Below, one piece after another: positions 58,740 to 64,000 of a stretch of DNA of 64,000 nucleotides. The DNA comes from Sphingopyxis sp. GTDB taxonomy: Bacteria; Pseudomonadota; Alphaproteobacteria; Sphingomonadales; Sphingomonadaceae. The notes under the pieces are model-generated. The model searched no databases. It was not told where the DNA came from and saw only the letters and a list, made by a program, of their open reading frames with translations. Location: positions 1 to 64,000 of the forward strand of contig JAGHZY010000012.1 in the NCBI GenBank assembly GCA_017745175.1, written 5' to 3'. The position numbers and the translations under genes are program-made. Numbering within the stretch: the first letter of the stretch is position 1; each line of letters opens with the position of its first letter.

Positions 58740-60433
58740 GAGCAGCGCCCGAAGCCGGGGCCGCGCACCGCGCGGCCGGGCGTCGCGCCGCTATGCTCGC
58801 CGTTCCGCAGCACCGCGACGCCGTTGACGAACACGTCGCGCATCCCGACCGAATATTGGTGCGGTTTCTCGAAGGTCGAGCGGTCGCCGATCGTCGCGGG
58901 ATCGAAGACGACGACATCGGCGTGATAGCCGGGCTTGAGCGCACCGCGGTCCTTGATGCCCAGATTTGTCGCGGGCAGGGTGGTCAGGCGGTACACTGCC
59001 TGTTCGAGCGGGATCAGCTTCTCGTCGCGAACATAGCGGCCGAGCAGGCGTGCGAAATTGCCATAGGTGCGCGGATGCGCGCCCGATTTGAGGAAGACGC
59101 CCTCGGGCGCCTGCGACGCGGCGTCCGACCCGAAGCTCATCCACGGCAGCCGGATCTGCCTTCGCACATTGTCCTCCGACATCAGGAAATAGACGGTGCC
59201 GACGCGCGATCCGTCCTCGACGACGAGATCCATCGCTGTCTCTTCGGGCGACTTGCCGCGCATCGCGGCGACCTCGGCCAGCGTCTTGCCGGTGAGCGGT
59301 TTCAGCGTGTCATTCTTGAATCCCGACAGGATCATCTTGTCGGCGCCCGCGCCGAAATAGAGATTTTCCCAATCGCTGCCCGGCTGCTTCATCTCGGCGG
59401 CGACGCGCGCGCGGATCGCGGGATCCTTCAGCCGCTTGATCCATTCCTCGAGCCCGCCCGCCTGCACCCATGTCGGCATCGCGGCGTCGAGTCCGGTGGC
59501 GCCCGCGGTATAGGTGTACATGTCGGTCGTGATGCGCAGCCCCGCGGCGCGCGCGTCCTCGATCTTCTTCACGATCGTGTCGAGCTTGCCCCAGTTGCTG
59601 CGTCCCGCCATCTTGAGGTGATAGATTTCGGCGGGCGCGCCCGAGCGGCGCGATATCTCGATCAGCTCGTCGACGGCTTCCTCGATCCGGTCGCCTTCGG
59701 AGCGCATGTGGCTGATATACATGCCGCCGCATTTCGCGGCCTCGCTCGTCAGTGCGACGAGTTCGCCGGTCTCGGCATAGGAGCCGGGGGCGTAGATGAT
59801 CGAGCTGCCGACCCCCATCGCGCCCTCGTTCATCGCCTGCTTCACCAGCGCGCGCATCCGCGCGAGCTGTTCGGGGGTCGGGTCGACATCGCCTTCGCCG
59901 AGTTCGTGGACGCGCACCGTCGCGGCGCCGACGAAGCTCGCGACATTGGTCGAAATCCCGCGCTTTTCGAGATAGCCCAGATAATCGCCGAGGCTCGTCC
60001 ACTCGATCGGAAACCTGATGTCGCCCTGCCGTTCGGTCTCGATCGCCTTCATCGTGGCGTTCATCGGGCCCATCGACCAGCCTTCGCCCATCACCTCGAG
60101 CGTCACGCCCTGCCGGATGTCGCTCTGGCTTTTGGGATCGGCGATCAGCGATTCGGTTGCCCAGCTCAGCATGTTGATGAAGCCCGGCGCGACCGCCATG
60201 CCCTTCGCCGGGACCTCGCTCTTCGCGCTGCCCGCAACCTTGCCCACCGCGACGATGCGGCCGTCCCTGATAGCGATATCGCCGACGACCGGCGCCTTGC
60301 CCGATCCGTCATAGATCGTCCCGCCGCGGATGATGAGGTCGTAGGCGGGCACTGCCGTCTTCGCGGCGACCGGCGCTGCGAGGAGCAGGGTGCCGGCGAG
60401 CAGCGCGGAGCAAAAGGCGGGATGCTGGACCAT
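58736..60433 (-). CDS. Exported D-aminoacylase-like amidohydrolase (atypical)
   Basis: 565 residues with a signal peptide (about 1-24, LLAGTLLLAAPVAAK). The composite fold has DLIIRGGTIYDGSGKAPVVGDIAIRDGRIVAVGKV at the N-terminus and GIKDRGALKPGYHADVVVFDPATI at the end, as in N-acyl-D-amino-acid deacylases. The usual metal motif after PGFID is HTHxD; here PGFINMLSWATESLI lacks the two His. Other parts, GVGSSIIYAPGSYAETGELVAL and HMRSEGDRIEEAVDELIEI, are present. It may be a different subtype or inactive as a zinc hydrolase. Confidence 0.85.
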   Translation of the reverse strand: MVQHPAFCSALLAGTLLLAAPVAAKTAVPAYDLIIRGGTIYDGSGKAPVVGDIAIRDGRIVAVGKVAGSAKSEVPAKGMAVAPGFINMLSWATESLIADPKSQSDIRQGVTLEVMGEGWSMGPMNATMKAIETERQGDIRFPIEWTSLGDYLGYLEKRGISTNVASFVGAATVRVHELGEGDVDPTPEQLARMRALVKQAMNEGAMGVGSSIIYAPGSYAETGELVALTSEAAKCGGMYISHMRSEGDRIEEAVDELIEISRRSGAPAEIYHLKMAGRSNWGKLDTIVKKIEDARAAGLRITTDMYTYTAGATGLDAAMPTWVQAGGLEEWIKRLKDPAIRARVAAEMKQPGSDWENLYFGAGADKMILSGFKNDTLKPLTGKTLAEVAAMRGKSPEETAMDLVVEDGSRVGTVYFLMSEDNVRRQIRLPWMSFGSDAASQAPEGVFLKSGAHPRTYGNFARLLGRYVRDEKLIPLEQAVYRLTTLPATNLGIKDRGALKPGYHADVVVFDPATIGDRSTFEKPHQYSVGMRDVFVNGVAVLRNGEHSGATPGRAVRGPGFGRCS

Positions 60434-60503
60434 GGCGATTCTATCCTTTGCAGCGTTCGGGGGTCGAACGTGTTGTTCGAGTGGTTGCGGGCCTCCAACT
60501 CCT

Positions 60504-60576
60504 CGTCACCCCGGACTTGATCCGGGGCCCAGGCGACCAGCGTGGTTATGGATCCCGGATCAAGTCCGGGATGACG
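60504..60576. repeat. Intergenic palindromic repeat
   Basis: CGTCACCCCGGACTTGATCCGGGGCCC and GGATCCCGGATCAAGTCCGGGATGACG pair imperfectly, and the right half repeats 48025-48050. It lies in a 191-base gap upstream of the amidohydrolase gene that also must hold that gene's promoter. Confidence 0.85.
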
Positions 60577-60624
60577 AAGCCGGAAGGATCATCGTCGGCT
60601 TCCCACCCCACGCTGTCCCGCCAT

Positions 60625-61248
60625 TCATCCGTGCAGGCTCATCAGCGAGTCCATCAGCCCGTCGTCGGCGCTCGAACAGACGCCGAGGACGAGTGCTTCC
60701 TCATATCCGTCGGCGACGACATAGGCGTGGCCCATCGATGAATCGATGTAGATGCCCTGGCCGACGTCGAGCGTGACGGGGTCGTAGAATTCGCTGTGCA
60801 CCTCGATCCGCCCCTCGAGGACATAGATGAATTCCTCGCCCTGGTGGCGGACGAGTTCGCCGAACTCGCGTGCGCTGTGGGCGCGGATGCGGGTGATGAT
60901 CGGGATCATCCGCTTTTGCCGGAGGTCGGTGCAGAGATAGTGATAGTCGTAATTGTCGGTCGTGACCCGCGCGGCGCGCTCGATCGTCCCGATGCTGCGG
61001 CGGCCGGTGACGCGCGGGGTCGTATCCTCGTCGTCCTCGGCGAACAGGTCCGACATGCGGATGTTGAGTCGCTGGCTGAGCTGCTGCAGCTTGTCGTAGC
61101 TCAGCGTCAGCCGGTCATGCTCGACCTTCGACAGCGTCGACACGGGGATGCCCGATTTTTCGCTCATTTCCTTGAGCGTCCAGCCGTTGCGTCCCCTTAT
61201 GCCCTTCATGACAGCGCCGAGCGTCGGCGGGGTTGCGGTGTCCGCCAT
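60625..61248 (-). CDS. XRE-cupin transcriptional regulator
   Basis: 207 residues. HTH at about 9-65 (LGAVMKGIRGRNGWTLKEMSEKSGIPVSTLSKVEHDRLTLSYDKLQQLSQRLNI) and a C-terminal cupin of about 120-190 with EFGELVRHQGEEFIYVLEGRIEVHSEFYDPVTLDVGQGIYIDSSMGHAYV. Such proteins (PuuR/SutR-like) bind a small ligand in the cupin and control amine or amino-acid catabolism genes. Start may be 61248 or the ATG at 61260. Divergent from the serine hydrolase gene. Confidence 0.9.
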   Translation of the reverse strand: MADTATPPTLGAVMKGIRGRNGWTLKEMSEKSGIPVSTLSKVEHDRLTLSYDKLQQLSQRLNIRMSDLFAEDDEDTTPRVTGRRSIGTIERAARVTTDNYDYHYLCTDLRQKRMIPIITRIRAHSAREFGELVRHQGEEFIYVLEGRIEVHSEFYDPVTLDVGQGIYIDSSMGHAYVVADGYEEALVLGVCSSADDGLMDSLMSLHG

Positions 61249-61390
61249 CAGTTTTTCCATTCCATATTTGACAATTTTCTAATCAGGATCATTATGTCCC
61301 TATTGGGCTAACAGTTGTTGGTCCCTTGGTAAGGGGTCGCGCGGCTTGCTGCAAGGTGTGACAGGCCTCGCAACAGAAAAGGGGAAAGCG

Positions 61391-63364
61391 ATGCGTTTCA
61401 TCCGAAAGGCAATGATCGGGCTCGCGGCGTTTGCCGCGCTGCCGCTCGCGGCGCAGGGGCCGGTGCCCGCGCCCGCTGCGAAAACCACCGAAGCCGCTCC
61501 GGCGGCCAAGCCGCCCGCGGCGCCCGCGGCGCTCGATCCCAAGGATCTCGAGGCGTGGATGGACGGCTATCTTCCCTATGCGCTCGAACGCGGGCGTATC
61601 CCGGGTGCGGTGGTCGTGGTCGTGCGCGGCGGGCAGGTCGTGCTCGAAAAGGGCTATGGCTTCTCCGACGTCGCCAAGCGCGCGCCGGTCCTCCCCGAGA
61701 CGACGCTTTTCCGCCCGGGATCGGTGTCGAAGCTCTTCACCTGGACCGCGGTGATGCAGCAGGTCGAGGCGGGCAAGATCGACCTCGACAAGGACGTCAA
61801 CGCGTATCTCGATTTCAAGATCCCGCCCTATCAGGGCAAGCCGGTGACGATGCGCAACATCATGACGCACACCGCGGGGTTCCAGGAATCGGTGCGCTAC
61901 CTGATCAGCAGCGATCCGAAAGCGGTGATGACGCTGAAGAAGCAGATGCCGCTCGCGCTGCCCGACCGCGTCTTCGCGCCGGGCACGACGCCGGCCTATT
62001 CCAATTATGCGACCGCGCTTGCGGGCTATATCGTCGAGCGGGTGAGCGGCGAGGATTTCGACGATTATGTCGACAATCATATCTTCAAGCCGCTGGGCAT
62101 GGCGCATTCGAGCTTCCGTCAGCCGCTTCCCGCCGGTCTCGCGCCGCATATGGCGAAGGGCTATCCCGACGTCACCGGCAAGGCGCAGCCGTTCGAGATC
62201 GTCGTTCCGGCGCCTGCGGGAAGCCTGTCGGCGAGCGGCGCCGATATGGCGAAGTTCATGATCGCACACCTCAACGACGGGGCGGGGCTGATGAAGCCCG
62301 AAACCGCGAAGATGATGCATGATTTCAAGGCGCCCGGGGTCGGACCGCTCAACAGCATGGCGCTCGGCTTCTACGAACAATGGGTCAACGGCCACCGCGC
62401 GATCGCGCATGGCGGCGACACCGTCTGGTTCCATTCCTATCTGTGGCTGTTCCCCGACGCCGATACCGGCGTCTTCGTCTCGATGAACAGCGCGGGCAAG
62501 GACGGCGCGGCGGGCGCGGTGCGCAGCGCGCTGTTCCACAAATTCGCCGACCGTTACCTCCCCGGCGCGGACAAGCCCGGACAGGTCGATGCAAAGACCG
62601 CCGCGCAGCATGCGCAGATGATGGTCGGCAACTACATCAGCAGCCGCGGCAGCTTCACCAACTTCATGAGCCTGTTCGGGCTTCTGGGGCAGACGACGAT
62701 CGGCCTGACCGGGGACGGGAAGATCACGCTGCCCGCGCTCGACGGGCTGGGCGCCGGTCCGCGCGACTGGGTCGAGGTCGAACCCTTCGTATGGCGCGAT
62801 ACCGGCACGGGTGAGCGCCTTGCCGCCGAGGTGAAGGACGGCCGCGTGGTGCGCTGGAGCATCGACGCCGGATCGCCGTTCATGGTGTTCGAACCCGCAC
62901 CCGCCGGTGTCAACGCCGCGTGGCTCAACCCGGCGCTGATCTTCGCCTTCGGCATCATCATCCTCGCCGCGCTCGCGTGGCCGGTGCGCGCGCTGGTGCG
63001 CCGCAGCTTCAAGGCCGAGTTCGCGCTCACCGGCAAGTCGCTCCGCGCCTATCGCCTGTCGCGCGTCTTCGCGTGGCTCGCGATCGGTGCGCTCGCGGGC
63101 TGGGTCGGGCTGATCGCCGCTTTCTCGGCCGACATCGGCAGCATTGGCGGCCCGCTTGACTGGCTGATCAACCTGCTGCGCATCGTGACGCCGCTCGCCG
63201 CCTTCGGCCTGCTCGCCACTGCGGGCTGGCACCTGTGGCTCGGCATCAGGGACAAGCGCCGCTGGACGATGAAGTTCGGCGCGGTGCTGTTGATCCTCGC
63301 CGCGCTCATACTCGTCTGGGTGACGCTGGCCTTCCACCTCTACGGGTTCGGGATGGTCTATTGA
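61391..63364 (+). CDS. Serine hydrolase (class C beta-lactamase/PBP4*-like) with C-terminal membrane domain
   Basis: 657 residues. Signal peptide about 1-21, then an Ala/Pro-rich linker (25-48). The beta-lactamase domain has the Ser-x-x-Lys motif S111-V-S-K114 (FRPGSVSKLFTW) and Tyr203-Ser-Asn205, with HGGDTVWFHS as the third motif. About 540-650 there are four membrane segments. Members cleave D-Ala-type peptides, esters or lactams. It is co-transcribed with the next gene (TGATG overlap). Confidence 0.92.
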   Translation: MRFIRKAMIGLAAFAALPLAAQGPVPAPAAKTTEAAPAAKPPAAPAALDPKDLEAWMDGYLPYALERGRIPGAVVVVVRGGQVVLEKGYGFSDVAKRAPVLPETTLFRPGSVSKLFTWTAVMQQVEAGKIDLDKDVNAYLDFKIPPYQGKPVTMRNIMTHTAGFQESVRYLISSDPKAVMTLKKQMPLALPDRVFAPGTTPAYSNYATALAGYIVERVSGEDFDDYVDNHIFKPLGMAHSSFRQPLPAGLAPHMAKGYPDVTGKAQPFEIVVPAPAGSLSASGADMAKFMIAHLNDGAGLMKPETAKMMHDFKAPGVGPLNSMALGFYEQWVNGHRAIAHGGDTVWFHSYLWLFPDADTGVFVSMNSAGKDGAAGAVRSALFHKFADRYLPGADKPGQVDAKTAAQHAQMMVGNYISSRGSFTNFMSLFGLLGQTTIGLTGDGKITLPALDGLGAGPRDWVEVEPFVWRDTGTGERLAAEVKDGRVVRWSIDAGSPFMVFEPAPAGVNAAWLNPALIFAFGIIILAALAWPVRALVRRSFKAEFALTGKSLRAYRLSRVFAWLAIGALAGWVGLIAAFSADIGSIGGPLDWLINLLRIVTPLAAFGLLATAGWHLWLGIRDKRRWTMKFGAVLLILAALILVWVTLAFHLYGFGMVY

Positions 63365-64000
63365 TGAGGGCACAAGACACGCGGGACCTGACGCTCGACC
63401 TTCGGGTCGAGCGTTTTCCCTATCACCAGCCCTTCCGCATTTCGGGGCATGTCTTCACCGAAACCGCGCTGCTCGTCGCCGAACTGTCCGACGGCACGCA
63501 TGTCGGACGCGGCGAGGGGGCGGGGGTCTATTATCTGGGCGACGATATCGATCATATGCTCGGGCAGGCGACGCGCGTTCGTGAGGATATCGAGCGCGGC
63601 GCGACGCGCGACGAACTGCAGCATCTGCTGCCCCCGGGCGGGGCGCGCAACGCGCTCGATTGCGCCTTCTGGGATCTCGAGGCGAAACAGACGGGGCGGC
63701 CGGTGTGGAGGCTTGCCGGGCTGGAGCAGCCGAAGGCGCTGCGCTCGACGCTGACGCTGGGTGCGGACAGCCCCGGGAATATGGCGAAGGCGGCGCTCGC
63801 GATCGATCCCGAGGCGCCGGTCAAGGTCAAGCTGACCGGCGACCTTGCCGACGATATCGCGCGCGTCGTCGCGATCCGCACCGCGCGCCCCGATGCGTGG
63901 ATCGGCGTCGATGCCAATCAGGGCTATGACAGGGCGACGCTGGCCGAACTGCTGCCGGTGCTGGTGTCGACGCGCGTCGCGCAGCTCGAACAGCCGCTGA
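63364..64000 (+). CDS. DgcA-like N-acetyl-D-amino-acid racemase/dipeptide epimerase (partial)
   Basis: 212 residues visible, the C-terminal part is cut by the window edge. It belongs to the enolase superfamily, muconate-lactonising/epimerase branch. The capping domain (1-110) includes RISGHVFTETALLVAELSDGTHVGRGEGAGVYYLGD. Catalytic Lys pair KVK at 154-156 and metal ligand Asp183 in GVDANQGY are present; a Glu follows in QLEQPL. DgcA in related bacteria racemises N-acetyl-D-Glu. Overlap with the serine hydrolase suggests a joint role in D-amino-acid or murein-peptide use. Confidence 0.85.
   Translation, partial: MRAQDTRDLTLDLRVERFPYHQPFRISGHVFTETALLVAELSDGTHVGRGEGAGVYYLGDDIDHMLGQATRVREDIERGATRDELQHLLPPGGARNALDCAFWDLEAKQTGRPVWRLAGLEQPKALRSTLTLGADSPGNMAKAALAIDPEAPVKVKLTGDLADDIARVVAIRTARPDAWIGVDANQGYDRATLAELLPVLVSTRVAQLEQPL

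Noticed and set aside
1..64000. CRISPR array, insertion sequence or integrase
   Set aside because: No regularly spaced direct repeats and no transposase or integrase motifs were seen; repeats here are palindromic and intergenic.

Overview
The window looks like chromosome from a high-GC alphaproteobacterium of the Sphingomonadales, most like Sphingopyxis or Novosphingobium. That placement is inferred from gene families and style: DUF6456 and DUF2200 proteins, many TonB receptors and glutathione transferases, dense overlapping genes, and dispersed palindromic intergenic repeats. No rRNA or species marker is present.

Layout. 1-8 kb: alaS, an SRPBCC protein, a holin plus GH108 endolysin pair that resembles a gene transfer agent release cassette, a quinone oxidoreductase, an EF-hand protein, two TSUP exporters and tRNA-Pro. 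8-11 kb: yajC-secD-secF. 11-19 kb: glycosyltransferase and regulator pair, DUF6456 protein, uup, SIMPL protein, prolyl-hydroxylase-like oxygenase, tRNA-His, a leucine-type dehydrogenase and a YbaN protein. 19-24.3 kb: a tight cytochrome c maturation operon, ccmC-D-E-F-G-H-I, without ccmAB. 24.3-30.2 kb: kup, a DUF4261-like/AHH nuclease pair, DUF2200, a LysR regulator, and a minus-strand group of small proteins with IF-1 and a cold-shock protein. 30.4-32.2 kb: leuA behind a 16-residue leader peptide with four consecutive Leu codons. 32.3-36.7 kb: exported proteins (DUF4189, rhodanese, YceI), a LuxR-type regulator and a broken YHS-domain gene.

37-58.7 kb is one accessory catabolic island. It holds two TonB receptors, an MFS and an EamA transporter, four glutathione transferases (three of one YfcG/Nu-like type), two SDRs, SMP-30 lactonase, CMD, NTF2-like, VOC and DUF3237 proteins, a CaiB/BaiF CoA-transferase, an HMG-CoA-lyase-type enzyme, two acyl-CoA dehydrogenases and an MpaB-type oxygenase. 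The pieces suggest uptake of a hydrophobic or bulky substrate, oxidation, glutathione-dependent chemistry, CoA activation, beta-oxidation and retro-Claisen-type cleavage. I cannot name the substrate. Four of its promoter regions carry the same ACTTAG-centred palindrome, and three carry a GTCAA-N5-TTGAC element, which suggests shared control. One LuxR regulator faces a TonB receptor across a lux-box-like palindrome.

58.7-64 kb appears to be a D-amino-acid or peptide utilisation block: an atypical D-aminoacylase-like amidohydrolase, an XRE-cupin regulator, a membrane-anchored serine hydrolase and the start of a DgcA-like enolase-superfamily racemase/epimerase. All calls come from reading the sequence; no database search was made.
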